From: a virus
Length of the DNA stretch: 32,754 nucleotides
Reading direction: 5' to 3' (one strand)
IMG/VR virus record: IMGVR_UViG_3300015091_000029
Span: 1-32,754 of that record
In this document: piece by piece, positions 12,798 through 22,129 of the stretch
Layout: each line of letters starts with the position of its first letter
How positions within the stretch are numbered: position 1 is the stretch's first letter
Notes under the pieces: generated by a model
What the model was told of the DNA's origin: nothing
Databases searched by the model: none
The model's input: only the letters and a program-made list of their open reading frames with translations
Position numbers and translations under genes: made by a program

Positions 12798-13570
12798 GCT
12801 AAGTTCCCCGTAACTACAGCGACTGTGGCTGTGATAAATAGAATAGTTGCTACACCTCTTGTAGTAACGCTAAAAGAAGCAATATCTGCGTCTGTGCCGC
12901 CTTTATAAACGGTTGTTATTGCAGAACAAGTGCAGGAGATAGACGCTGATGTATTGTTAAAAATACTGATTGCATCGCCAGCAGCAAACACAGATGCAGG
13001 AACTACGATTGAGCCAGAAGTACCTAGCTCAATAAACTTGCCGACATCACCAGCAACAAGTGTGTAGCTTGCTGTCTTGATACCTGACAACGGAATGTTA
13101 AGATAGCCAATCTTATTTGTACCATCGACAGTTTGGCCAGACGCTAACGTAACACTAATAGACCATGCTGATATTGTTCCACTGCCATTAATTGTTGTTG
13201 TTACGTTTACAACCAATGATGTTCCTGAGAACGATGTTATTTGCCCAACCATATTATTTGACGGTGATGCAGTTGATGCAATAACTACATATTGCCCAAC
13301 AATATATGCTTTGCCAGATTCAACAAGCGTTAATGATTTTGAGCCTGTGCCAATAGTTAAAGATGTTGTGCTTGTTGAATTTGTTGTTGCACCACCTAAA
13401 ACCGTTAATGCTGTATTAACAACATAATTTGCTACCGCAACTTGCTGTGTAAAACATGGTACAAATCGCGTTTTCCAACCGCCATCACGCAATCCTGTTG
13501 TTGCATTGTTGTCATCGGTAACGGTTGAACCATCACCTCCAACCGCAGTGCTAAATGTAACTGAACTCAT
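12794..13570 (-). CDS. Tail fibre/tip beta-rich protein
   Basis: 258 residues, almost all S, T, V, G and A, with short strands. A central module (about 75-135: SLTLVESGKAYIVGQYVVIA, then NNMVGQITSFSGTSLVVNV) is a recurring phage tail fibre unit. The third quarter (TASYTLVAGDVGKFIELGTS) resembles another common fibre module. No enzymatic motif. Coupled with both neighbours by ATGA. It probably links the tail tip to the DUF1566 adhesin. Confidence 0.72.
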   Translation of the reverse strand: MSSVTFSTAVGGDGSTVTDDNNATTGLRDGGWKTRFVPCFTQQVAVANYVVNTALTVLGGATTNSTSTTSLTIGTGSKSLTLVESGKAYIVGQYVVIASTASPSNNMVGQITSFSGTSLVVNVTTTINGSGTISAWSISVTLASGQTVDGTNKIGYLNIPLSGIKTASYTLVAGDVGKFIELGTSGSIVVPASVFAAGDAISIFNNTSASISCTCSAITTVYKGGTDADIASFSVTTRGVATILFITATVAVVTGNLA

Positions 13571-14421
13571 AGTAATTCCTTAATCTCGTATGTTGTTTGG
13601 TAACGTGTGTTATATGGCTGAGAAATTGGCGACAATGCGCGTAAACGCCCAAGAAATGCGCGTCTATGCAAATCTAACGCAGTATTATCATCATAAATAT
13701 AAACTACCTCTGCGTCTACACCGCTTATCTTTATAATGTCGCCATTAATGATTGATTCATTATATGTCAAATGATCTAAAGTAAATTGTGCCACGCGGTA
13801 TGATGTTCTTCTATCAAAAAATTCTGCACCGCTTAAAGCCACATCAACAACGGTATTTGTTTCATCACCAATTGATGCGCCAAGATTCATGTTTAATGTT
13901 GGCTGATAAATTGAACCAACAAAAATACGCCCTAATTCAACATAGCCATCAGTGTTTGTGCTGTCAAAAAATTCAATTTGATAATATTGTGCAGATGCAA
14001 TTGTTTCTGGAACGTATGTTAATGTTTTTGTAAATAATGCAATTTCTTCATCTGATAATTGCAAATCCCAGAAATTTTCATCTTCCCACTCATAACTGCC
14101 AAATGGCATTAGCGGCCATGCGTTAATTGTGCCGCTATCATAAACCAGTGTTGAATATCCGCTATCTGAATAAACGCGATAACGCCATGTCGCGTCTTTT
14201 TGCATATTATGATTAACAATCGCAACTGAGCCAATAATGCGCTCTGAATCTAAAGAAAAACGTAATTTAGTAGAAGAATTAGCAGCGTTAGTTGAACGTG
14301 CTTTTTTTGATAATTGGCGTGTTTTGATATTTGTTAATGGCAGTGTCGTTGACCACGAACCGTAAGCTGCAAAGGTAGCTGCATCAATTCTGTTTTGATA
14401 ACCAATAATTGTATTGCTCAT
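13567..14421 (-). CDS. Tail-tip-associated structural protein (284 aa)
   Basis: Begins MSNTIIGYQNRIDAATFAAY. A region of about 70-180 contains alternating strands (RIIGSVAIVNHNMQKDATWR, SDSGYSTLVYDSG, YYQIEFFDSTNTDGYVELGR) that reads like a jelly-roll carbohydrate-binding domain. The end ISQPYNTRYQTTYEIKELL is strand-like. It sits between the tail hub and fibre genes, where siphophages encode tip proteins. Coupled to the next gene by ATGA. The exact role is unknown. Confidence 0.65.
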   Translation of the reverse strand: MSNTIIGYQNRIDAATFAAYGSWSTTLPLTNIKTRQLSKKARSTNAANSSTKLRFSLDSERIIGSVAIVNHNMQKDATWRYRVYSDSGYSTLVYDSGTINAWPLMPFGSYEWEDENFWDLQLSDEEIALFTKTLTYVPETIASAQYYQIEFFDSTNTDGYVELGRIFVGSIYQPTLNMNLGASIGDETNTVVDVALSGAEFFDRRTSYRVAQFTLDHLTYNESIINGDIIKISGVDAEVVYIYDDNTALDLHRRAFLGRLRALSPISQPYNTRYQTTYEIKELL

Positions 14422-14422
14422 G

Positions 14423-15946
14423 CTATCCCCATAGTGTTAATGTTGCGCGGTTTTTTGAATAATCCGACTCAATGCTAATAATTTTAAATAGTTTACCACT
14501 ATTCAGTCCAAAACGATTCATTGTTATATTCACAACATTGTTTAAATCAGGCAATGTTTGAGTTAAATCAAGTGCAACATCAACAGTGTACAAATCGCGG
14601 CTTACTTTGTACAAATTTAACAACCGCGTTGCTTCAGTTTGAGCCGCTGTTGCATCAACAAGTAATGATTCTTTTTCAATTGTAGGTGCAAGTGTATATT
14701 GTGTTTTTATAGCTGTATCTTCTGCTGATTTTGTTAATGCAGATAATGATAAAACACTTCTACGTGCTGCGGTTACTGCACCGGCTAAGTCAAAATCTTG
14801 CACGCTATAATTTTTTTGATACGTTAAATTAACACGCCACGCTGGAATCCCTTTATCTGTATCATTTGTCCGGCTATGCTCAATACTTAAAATATTATTT
14901 ATGTTTATCTCAAGTGTTGCGCTACCCGTTGGCGTAGTAAATAAACCCATACGCAAAGAGCCAAGCGCATCAAATCCAAAATAAGCACCAATCGATTGAG
15001 CCACCTTATCCATTGCGCTAATTGCCGAATCTGCGCCATCAATCCAAATTCCAACAACGCTGCTGTTTGCAGTATCTAACGCTGTGACATCGCTTGCATT
15101 TATATCACCTGAGCTAATGCCTGCTTTTAACGCCATTGCCTTTAAAACCTGCGCCACTGTGCGATTAGATGATGCTGCGCCTTGTGTTGCGTCACAGGTC
15201 AATATTCCTGTTGGGACTGAGCCGACGCGAATATATCCAAGTGCCAAACAAGTAGCGTATTTTCCCGATGGTGGGTTATGTGCTTCAAGGTCAGCAACAT
15301 TTGGCTCGTCAGCATGAAATGTTAACGCAACACCGCGATCATAAACTGCACCAACGGCTGCAATAGCCCCATCATTTATTTGATAAGTTAATTTTGAGCT
15401 GTTAACCATGATTGGCGCAATATTAAACACCTGCCCATATAATAATGGTTTAGGTGATTTTGCAATATCGTCAACGCCCTCAACGCCATTAGGGAGTGAA
15501 TTATTCCCAGCATAAAGCGTTGTTTGCAGTGGCATATCAACAATAGCTAATTTATCACGAACAAGTATAGTTACTTTTGAGAATGTAAACTCCACCTGCT
15601 CCATCGTGCCGCTAAGAATAGTGGTAAATGTAGAATAAGCGTCACCCGCATTGCCAATCTTAATAACAAGCGAACGCCCATCAAAAGAATAAGGCAAAAT
15701 GTAATCTAAACCACCATCGACATTTGTTAATTCAACTGCGCCATAATTAACTCGGCTTGCACCGCTTGTTGTGCCATTGCTGTAAAGTGTTCGGCTAATT
15801 GATGCAGGGTTTACAATTCTATCATCATAATAAATATTTGCAGGCGTATCAGACGGCTTTGTAGTGTAAGGCTGTGAACAATAACGCAATGTGGTTGTCG
15901 TGCCTGCTGCGTCTATTGCCGCTGTAATTTCAACAAGATATATCAT
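14423..15946 (-). CDS. Tail hub/distal tail protein (507 aa)
   Basis: A large strand-rich protein directly after the tape measure gene, where siphophages place the baseplate-hub or distal tail protein. Features are IVNPASISRTLYSNG and SDYSKNRATLTLWG at the ends, and a middle section (AQVLKAMALKAGISSGDINA) typical of hub proteins with alternating alpha and beta parts. It starts in ATGA overlap with the tape measure stop. I infer the hub role from position and length, not from an identified domain. Confidence 0.6.
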   Translation of the reverse strand: MIYLVEITAAIDAAGTTTTLRYCSQPYTTKPSDTPANIYYDDRIVNPASISRTLYSNGTTSGASRVNYGAVELTNVDGGLDYILPYSFDGRSLVIKIGNAGDAYSTFTTILSGTMEQVEFTFSKVTILVRDKLAIVDMPLQTTLYAGNNSLPNGVEGVDDIAKSPKPLLYGQVFNIAPIMVNSSKLTYQINDGAIAAVGAVYDRGVALTFHADEPNVADLEAHNPPSGKYATCLALGYIRVGSVPTGILTCDATQGAASSNRTVAQVLKAMALKAGISSGDINASDVTALDTANSSVVGIWIDGADSAISAMDKVAQSIGAYFGFDALGSLRMGLFTTPTGSATLEININNILSIEHSRTNDTDKGIPAWRVNLTYQKNYSVQDFDLAGAVTAARRSVLSLSALTKSAEDTAIKTQYTLAPTIEKESLLVDATAAQTEATRLLNLYKVSRDLYTVDVALDLTQTLPDLNNVVNITMNRFGLNSGKLFKIISIESDYSKNRATLTLWG

Positions 15947-18900
15947 GCTGCTGCCTCGAGTTTAGCTTTGCGTGAAATGGTATTTAATTCTTCTTTCATG
16001 CCTTGCATCTCGTTAATTAACGCCACGTTTGCATTGGATTGTAAATTCACCAATGCTTTCAATTCAATAATTTGCTCTTTCAATAATGCGCTTTGATCGT
16101 CAATAGCATTACCGATTGAATCAAATAAGCCAGTGGTTTGTGAATGGCTTGTGACGTTAGCGGGTGAATTGAAGTTGATTAATTCTGCGCCTTGTTCGCC
16201 TACCAATGATAACCCGCTTGCCATGCCTCCTTTAGCATATCCGTTTTGCTTTAAGTATGCTTGCATAGCGTAAGTATCGGTATAGTCACCACTATAACCC
16301 GCCTGAACTGCAATATTTTCTAAATTAACAAGTGATTGATAATCGTTTTCTTGATAAGAAAAAGTTTTGTTATTTGCAGCATCAGCCATTGCTTTTACCG
16401 CTGCGTTTGTTTCAATTATAGCTGTTGATATTTTTTCAACACTTTCTATTGCAACGCTTGTTGTTGCTTTTATTGCGTCAAGCTGTGCGTCAGAGCTATT
16501 TTTACCCGCTGATATCGCCGCTTTAGCCGCTATTTCAGCCGCTAATTGTGCTGCTTGTGAAATATCATACTCATCATAATTACCTTGATAATTAGGGTCA
16601 TTCATTGCCGCAGTTTCACGTCTTGCGGTTTCGCTTGCAATTAAAGCTGCTTCTGTTGCTGTTTTATCACGAGCGGCTTTTTCTTTTTCAGCATTTAATA
16701 GTTTGGCTGTATTATCAGCCGCAATCTGGTTCAATTCTGTTTGTTTAGCCGCTATTTCATTTTTTATTGTATTATCTACAGCAGTTACTTTTGCTACTTG
16801 CAGCGTGTAATTTGCCATTGCATTAGAAAAATTATTAACCGCTGTTGATAATAATCCAATGCTTCCATCAACATCCGTTGTTTTTGTTTTTACGTCAAGC
16901 AAATTAACGTTTGCTTTTACAGCTTCAGCCAATTGCTTATTCATTATTTCAATTTGTCTATCTGCCGCGCTCATGCCTTTTTCTAACGCTTTTAAAACAG
17001 ATTTATAATCGGTTTGATAAGCATCACCAGTAGCATTGTATTTTAAAGACGCATCTAAAAACGCTTTTGATACTTCAGGCAATGATGCTAATGCGCTTTC
17101 CGTTCCTTTTTCCGCCTGTGCCGCTGTGTCTTGAAATGATTTTTTGGCTGCATTATAAATTTCTTGTGGCGTTGCTTGTGGCTTGCCAACACTCATTAGT
17201 TGATCGTAATACGTTCTTAGACCTTGACCTAATGTCACAAACTTGTCACGCATAGCGGTTAAGTTTTTATAGGCTGTTTCAAGCGCAGTTGTTGTTGATG
17301 TTAATTCTGCACCAGCATCGGATAACTGATTTAATGATGTTGTATATTGGCGCGTTAAATCGCTCATCCCTTGCATTGCTTTTTCGCGCTCAAGTCTTAA
17401 CGCTTCTTCTTTTGCAACTGGGTTTTGTTCGCCTAGTTTTTTATAAATGGCAATGCGATAATCTTCATACGTTGATATGGTGGCTTTAATAGCGTCAGTG
17501 CGTTCTTTTACAATAGCTGCATATTCATCCGCTGCACTTGCAAAATCGCTTGCCATGCCTAATGCTGTGGCATAAATGGCTTTTCCTGTGTCGCTTGTGT
17601 CGTTTTTTAAAACATCAAGCAATTTTCTATAGGATGTTTTTGATTCTTCAGCGTTTGAAGTCATTACAGGCAAAACTAAACCAAGTTGCGTAAACTTATC
17701 GGTTAATAATCCAGTGCGATAAGCCGATTGTTCTGTTTTACTTAAAAAATTATCAATATAATCAGTAATAGTGCTATCAAATTTAGATATACCGCCAGCC
17801 ACATTGATTAAGTCTTGATTTAATACAAGACCGCTTTCGCCAATAGCAGATAATCCTGCTTTAATACTGTTTAATCCGTTAAACGCTTCAATAATATCGT
17901 CTGCTGTGCCTGGCAATTTTCCTAAAATATCGTTAACGTCTGTGTATGATGATGCCAGTTGAAGTGATTGCGTGACCATCTCACGTTCAATATCACCTTG
18001 TTTATTGATTATGTCAGTATATTCAATGGTTGTAATGCCCATTGCTTTTAGTTTTGTTTTTGCAGTATTTATTGCAGTAGAAACACGATTTAATGTTTGA
18101 TAATATCCCTCACCAATTTGTTGAAAATCTGCATAAGCATAATTTGCAATAATAGCCATTAAATCGGCTTGTTTTGATAATGCGCCATTTATGATTTCAG
18201 TATTTGCTGCTGCATCTTTTCCAAGCGGCATTTTTCCTAAATCAACTTCAAACTGTTTTAATTTTTCTATTGCAACTTCACCAAAATCTCCCGCTAATAA
18301 AACAACATTTTCTTGAACCTTTCCAAGTGAATAAGCAATTGCAGCACTTATTTCATCATTTAATGGCGACCATTTTGTTGAAATATATTGCTTTGTTGAT
18401 GCGCCAATACCTAAAAAACCACTTGAAGTTTTTGTTACTAATGTTTGTAAATAATTACGACCTGCAATAATTCCGCTTTCAACAATATTTCCCAGCGTAT
18501 CTTTTACAAATTTAATACCACTGCCCGCAAATTCTTTTGTTGTTGTGGTTGTCATAAAGAAACCACTTGTTGACGTACCTAATCCAAGAGATGAAGTATC
18601 AACGCCATAATTTTTTGCAATTGAATTTGCAACGCCTTTCATTGAATAAGATAAAACTTCAAGACTTCTCGCCATGCCTTTTGTGTAATCCAAATCAGCA
18701 CTAGAATTTGAACTAATGGTATCTAAAGCATCAAGGATTGAGTTAGACATAACATCACTGCCTAAAACCGTTCCGCCTTGTGACGATTTATATTTATCAG
18801 TTTCTTTTGTAATGTAATCCGCGCCTGTCATTGGTGCTGCTTCAGCACCTCCACCGCCACCGCCCGACATTGCACCAATGGCAACCATAAACGCAAGCAT

Positions 18901-21285
18901 CATTGCACCACGCGCTAACCCAGTATAAGGGTCGCCTTGTGACGCATCAGCAACGGCTTTAGTTGCAGACGCTCCAGCTCCAGCGGTATCCGCTATAATA
19001 CCAGTTGTTGATGAAGTTACTTTTGCAGTTGTTTTGGAGGTTTCACCAAATAAATACATGGCAACAGTTTTTCCCATTTCTGAAATTTGTTTTGCCATTG
19101 ACATTGCAGATTGAGCCATCTCAAACGCTCTAAATACTTTAGTTGCTGCGCCTAATACTTGATAGCCAGTTGTGCCTTTTTTGAAAAAGTTTTGAGCTGA
19201 TTGTGTTAAATCTCCATATAATTTAATTTGAGCACCAAGTAATTTTTCTTGCAGCTTAGATTGTGCTTTTTGATTTCCAGCAATATCACTTGTTGCAAGA
19301 TTTTTTACTGTTTTTTCATATTCTTGTCGTGCTGTTTCTGCATTTTTTTCATATTGAGCAAGTGAAACGCCAATACCTCCCATTGCTTCGCCAATTAATC
19401 CAAATGCGTCTTTTAATCCGTTTGCAGCCTCTTTTGCGTTTTCAAGTGCTGAAGTTAATACTGCCATTCTTGCAGTTGCTTGTTCATCAGCGTTTCTTTG
19501 AGCGTCTTCAATAGCTTTAATACCATCAATTTTATCTTTGTTTGCTTTTTGTTCAGCTTCAGACTTTGCTTTAATATCAGACTGTGTTGATGTTTCTGCT
19601 AATACTGCTTTATCTGTTTGCAATCCTGCAATTTCAGTTTTTAAGCGTAATTGTTCAGCCAGTGTTAAATTGTATTGACCAGCATTGTCTAATTCAGATT
19701 GTGCCGCTGCAATTTTAGCGTCAATAGTTTCTGCACTTTGATTGGTTAGCGCATCGCGGATCTCTTTTTCTTTTACGAGTAGCGCATTGGTTGCATTTTG
19801 CGATTCATTTAATATGCGTGATTTTTCTTCGTAGCTGGTTGCGTGTTGATATTCAATTGATGCTTTATCAATAATGGATTGTTTTTCTGCTTCAATCCCA
19901 GCCAGTTTAGTTTGTTGTTGTGCTGCAAATAACTTACCTGCGTTTTCTGCGGCTGCTACTTGTGCGTTAAGTTGTTCGTTAAAATAACGCTCTGCTTCAG
20001 CTAAATCTTTAGCGGCTTTTGCTGCTTCTTTTTTAGCCGCTGATTCTTCTTTGGTTAATTTAGTTTGTGCCGCTGTAATATCTTTATGAAAATATTTTTG
20101 ATGTATCTGCTCTTTCATTGATGCAGTTACTTCACTATAAGTATCTTTAGCTTCTTTTAATGCTTGGTTTTCTTGTTGTGTAGCTGTTCCAAATTCTTTA
20201 ACTCTTTTAATTTCTAAATCTCTTAACCGTATAGTTTCATCTTGAGATTTTTGAACGGTTTTATCATTTTTAATTTTTTCTGTGGTATTTGCAGCCTCAG
20301 CATCAGCAAGTTGTTTTTGTCTTTTTAATTGGTCAAGCATAATTTGCTGCTGCATATAAGATTCATTAGCTGCCGCATAAGACGCACTACTTTTATTTTC
20401 TGGTATGTTTTTCTTAGCTGCTGCAACACTAACTTCTAAATTTGCAATTTGTTTTCCTACACTTGTTCCAAAACGTTCTGTTAAATAATCTATTGATTTA
20501 ATCATGCCAGAAACAATGTTTCCTAATATCCCACTTGCTTTATCATTTAATAAAACATCTTCAAAATTGTGCCATGCCTCACCTAGCATATCTACTTTGC
20601 CGCCAAGTGTTTGCATTTTATTTGCGCTTGCGTCAACTGCACTGCCACCCATTGCATGAATTAAATCTTCAATGACTGGGCGTGTTATTTTGCCTGCCTC
20701 CATCATCTTTAAAACTTCAGATGTTGTTTTTCCAGTTACTTGTGAAAGTAATGAATAAATAGGAATACCGCGTTCAATTATTGAATTTGCATCTTCTGCT
20801 TGAAGTTTATTTTTCGCGTATGCTTGCCCTAATTGACGAATAATCCCAGATAATGTATCTGCATCACCGCCAACTTTAGATGTAATATTAGTCAAATCTC
20901 TCATAACTTGAATTGTTGGCTCAATACCAAAATTCTTCAACATCATGTAAGACTTTGTAATTTCTTGAAGCGATTGCGGTGTTTCGCGTGAAATCTTTTG
21001 AATATCTGCCATTGCTTTGGCAGCCATTACTGAGCTACCTGTAACAGATAATAATTGCGCCCGCATATTTTCAAATTCAATATTTATTTTTAAAATATCT
21101 CTAGCAAGTGACGCAATACTAATGCCAGCAAGTGCGCTGCCAGCTATTTTTGCAACACTACCTAAACTACTCAAAGCGCGCTCACTTCGCCCTGTTGCTT
21201 GCTCCATTGCAGTTAAATTGCGCGATGCTGTTACTGCACTGGTCGAATCGACTGCGACTTGAATAGAATAGGTATCTGTTGTCAT
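15943..21285 (-). CDS. Tail tape measure protein
   Basis: 1780 residues, mainly helical with long alanine, lysine and glutamate runs. The N-terminus has the conserved TMP segment (about 75-245): FENMRAQLLSVTGSSVMAAK, GGDADTLSGIIRQLGQAYAK, ANSIIERGIPIYSLLSQVTG. A hydrophobic, glycine-rich stretch (ARGAMMLAFMVAIGAMSGG) lies near the middle. The C-terminus ends with the frequent GGMASGLSLVGEQGAELI motif. It sets tail length and carries DNA-ejection functions. The usual 0.15 nm per residue predicts about 270 nm, an unusually long tail. It follows the chaperone gene with an ATGA overlap. Confidence 0.97.
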   Translation of the reverse strand: MTTDTYSIQVAVDSTSAVTASRNLTAMEQATGRSERALSSLGSVAKIAGSALAGISIASLARDILKINIEFENMRAQLLSVTGSSVMAAKAMADIQKISRETPQSLQEITKSYMMLKNFGIEPTIQVMRDLTNITSKVGGDADTLSGIIRQLGQAYAKNKLQAEDANSIIERGIPIYSLLSQVTGKTTSEVLKMMEAGKITRPVIEDLIHAMGGSAVDASANKMQTLGGKVDMLGEAWHNFEDVLLNDKASGILGNIVSGMIKSIDYLTERFGTSVGKQIANLEVSVAAAKKNIPENKSSASYAAANESYMQQQIMLDQLKRQKQLADAEAANTTEKIKNDKTVQKSQDETIRLRDLEIKRVKEFGTATQQENQALKEAKDTYSEVTASMKEQIHQKYFHKDITAAQTKLTKEESAAKKEAAKAAKDLAEAERYFNEQLNAQVAAAENAGKLFAAQQQTKLAGIEAEKQSIIDKASIEYQHATSYEEKSRILNESQNATNALLVKEKEIRDALTNQSAETIDAKIAAAQSELDNAGQYNLTLAEQLRLKTEIAGLQTDKAVLAETSTQSDIKAKSEAEQKANKDKIDGIKAIEDAQRNADEQATARMAVLTSALENAKEAANGLKDAFGLIGEAMGGIGVSLAQYEKNAETARQEYEKTVKNLATSDIAGNQKAQSKLQEKLLGAQIKLYGDLTQSAQNFFKKGTTGYQVLGAATKVFRAFEMAQSAMSMAKQISEMGKTVAMYLFGETSKTTAKVTSSTTGIIADTAGAGASATKAVADASQGDPYTGLARGAMMLAFMVAIGAMSGGGGGGAEAAPMTGADYITKETDKYKSSQGGTVLGSDVMSNSILDALDTISSNSSADLDYTKGMARSLEVLSYSMKGVANSIAKNYGVDTSSLGLGTSTSGFFMTTTTTKEFAGSGIKFVKDTLGNIVESGIIAGRNYLQTLVTKTSSGFLGIGASTKQYISTKWSPLNDEISAAIAYSLGKVQENVVLLAGDFGEVAIEKLKQFEVDLGKMPLGKDAAANTEIINGALSKQADLMAIIANYAYADFQQIGEGYYQTLNRVSTAINTAKTKLKAMGITTIEYTDIINKQGDIEREMVTQSLQLASSYTDVNDILGKLPGTADDIIEAFNGLNSIKAGLSAIGESGLVLNQDLINVAGGISKFDSTITDYIDNFLSKTEQSAYRTGLLTDKFTQLGLVLPVMTSNAEESKTSYRKLLDVLKNDTSDTGKAIYATALGMASDFASAADEYAAIVKERTDAIKATISTYEDYRIAIYKKLGEQNPVAKEEALRLEREKAMQGMSDLTRQYTTSLNQLSDAGAELTSTTTALETAYKNLTAMRDKFVTLGQGLRTYYDQLMSVGKPQATPQEIYNAAKKSFQDTAAQAEKGTESALASLPEVSKAFLDASLKYNATGDAYQTDYKSVLKALEKGMSAADRQIEIMNKQLAEAVKANVNLLDVKTKTTDVDGSIGLLSTAVNNFSNAMANYTLQVAKVTAVDNTIKNEIAAKQTELNQIAADNTAKLLNAEKEKAARDKTATEAALIASETARRETAAMNDPNYQGNYDEYDISQAAQLAAEIAAKAAISAGKNSSDAQLDAIKATTSVAIESVEKISTAIIETNAAVKAMADAANNKTFSYQENDYQSLVNLENIAVQAGYSGDYTDTYAMQAYLKQNGYAKGGMASGLSLVGEQGAELINFNSPANVTSHSQTTGLFDSIGNAIDDQSALLKEQIIELKALVNLQSNANVALINEMQGMKEELNTISRKAKLEAAA

Positions 21286-21662
21286 TTTTTCTTGCTCCGT
21301 TGTGCGATTTGCTCGGCTTGGATTGTTAAGTAAGCACTATCAAGGCGCATAATAGCACTTACTTCTAATGGTGTTAATTCAATATTGGTCAATCGTGACC
21401 AAGCGTCAATCTCACTGTAACTAATTGGATTTTGACCAAATCCATTGCTTGAACGTGTGCGGCTTAATTCACTAAACCACGACCAGCAATGTCTGTAATT
21501 TTCTGGCATAGGTAGCGACTTATAATCGTCTGGTATCTCATGCCCCATTGCAACAATAGCTTGAGCTTCATCGCGTAAACTTGACCCGTTATCGTTTGTT
21601 TTGCTTAGTTCAAACTCACGCTTGCCAAACGTAACGAGCTCATCAATTAAGCTTTGATGAAG
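21282..21662 (-). CDS. Tail assembly chaperone T domain, made only by -1 frameshift
   Basis: The frame has no convincing start of its own near its beginning. It continues upstream from MGHEIPDDYKSLPMPENYRH through LHQSLIDELVTFGKREFELS to the slippery site. After slipping at GGGAAAC, ribosomes read 126 more residues ending LTIQAEQIAQRSKKK, giving a G-T fusion of 256 residues. This is the lambda gpG/gpGT arrangement; the T part contacts the tape measure, whose gene overlaps its stop by ATGA. An internal start at MGHEIP (21548) is possible but has no good ribosome site. Confidence 0.85.
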   Translation of the reverse strand, partial: LHQSLIDELVTFGKREFELSKTNDNGSSLRDEAQAIVAMGHEIPDDYKSLPMPENYRHCWSWFSELSRTRSSNGFGQNPISYSEIDAWSRLTNIELTPLEVSAIMRLDSAYLTIQAEQIAQRSKKK

Positions 21663-22051
21663 TTTCCCAAGTTATTACTTGCCTCAAAGACTTGTTCACG
21701 GATTTCGCTATTGCGTTCCATTAGCCTTGTGGCGTTTTCTGCTGAGTATGGTTCAGTAATGCCGCGCCACCCAACAACACGAATAGCCGCCGCGTCAATA
21801 CCGAACTGTTCATCGTCTTCAATGGTGCGTTCAACTTCTTTACCGCGTTTTGCTGCTAACTGATCTTGTGACTTTCTGCGGTTAAGTGTTTTGCGAACCC
21901 AATCTTGTACTTTAGGTGCTTGTGAGCCTAATACCGTAATAAAAACACCTGTATCGCCACCGTCCGATCTTAAATATTCAAACTCATAAGCGTTTTCAGA
22001 CGCGCTAACTAAATCTAAATCTTCAAATGATAAACCTGTTGCTTTTGTCAT
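21647..22051 (-). CDS. Tail assembly chaperone G
   Basis: 134 residues beginning MTKATGLSFEDLDLVSASEN. It lies between tail tube and tape measure, where siphophages encode the G-type chaperone. The frame stops 14 bases after the slippery heptamer G-GGA-AAC. Most ribosomes make this short product; a minority slip and continue into the T domain. The DEDEQFGIDAAAIRVVGW-type section is acidic. The start has AGGAA upstream. Confidence 0.87.
   Translation of the reverse strand: MTKATGLSFEDLDLVSASENAYEFEYLRSDGGDTGVFITVLGSQAPKVQDWVRKTLNRRKSQDQLAAKRGKEVERTIEDDEQFGIDAAAIRVVGWRGITEPYSAENATRLMERNSEIREQVFEASNNLGNFIKA
21662..21668 (-). other. -1 ribosomal slippery heptamer GGGAAAC
   Basis: Read on the minus strand, the zero frame is TTG GGA AAC TTC, so the seven bases fall as G GGA AAC, the X-XXY-YYZ pattern. 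Lambda uses GGGAAAG at the equivalent spot. The -1 frame (GGG AAA CTT CAT) is open through the T domain and the zero frame stops shortly after. Confidence 0.9.
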
Positions 22052-22075
22052 GTTAGTAAGTTCCTGTTGATTTAT

Positions 22076-22114
22076 AAAAAAATACCCACGCCTGCAAAAT
22101 TACAAGCGTGGGTA
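22076..22114 (-). terminator. Terminator after the tail tube gene
   Basis: On the minus strand, the nine-base arm TACCCACGC (22114-22106) pairs perfectly with GCGTGGGTA (22091-22083), followed by seven T. It lies between the tail tube stop (22130) and chaperone G start (22051). It probably ends most transcripts after the abundant tube protein and lets a part read through. Confidence 0.88.
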
Positions 22115-22129
22115 ATTGTAGCACTATTT

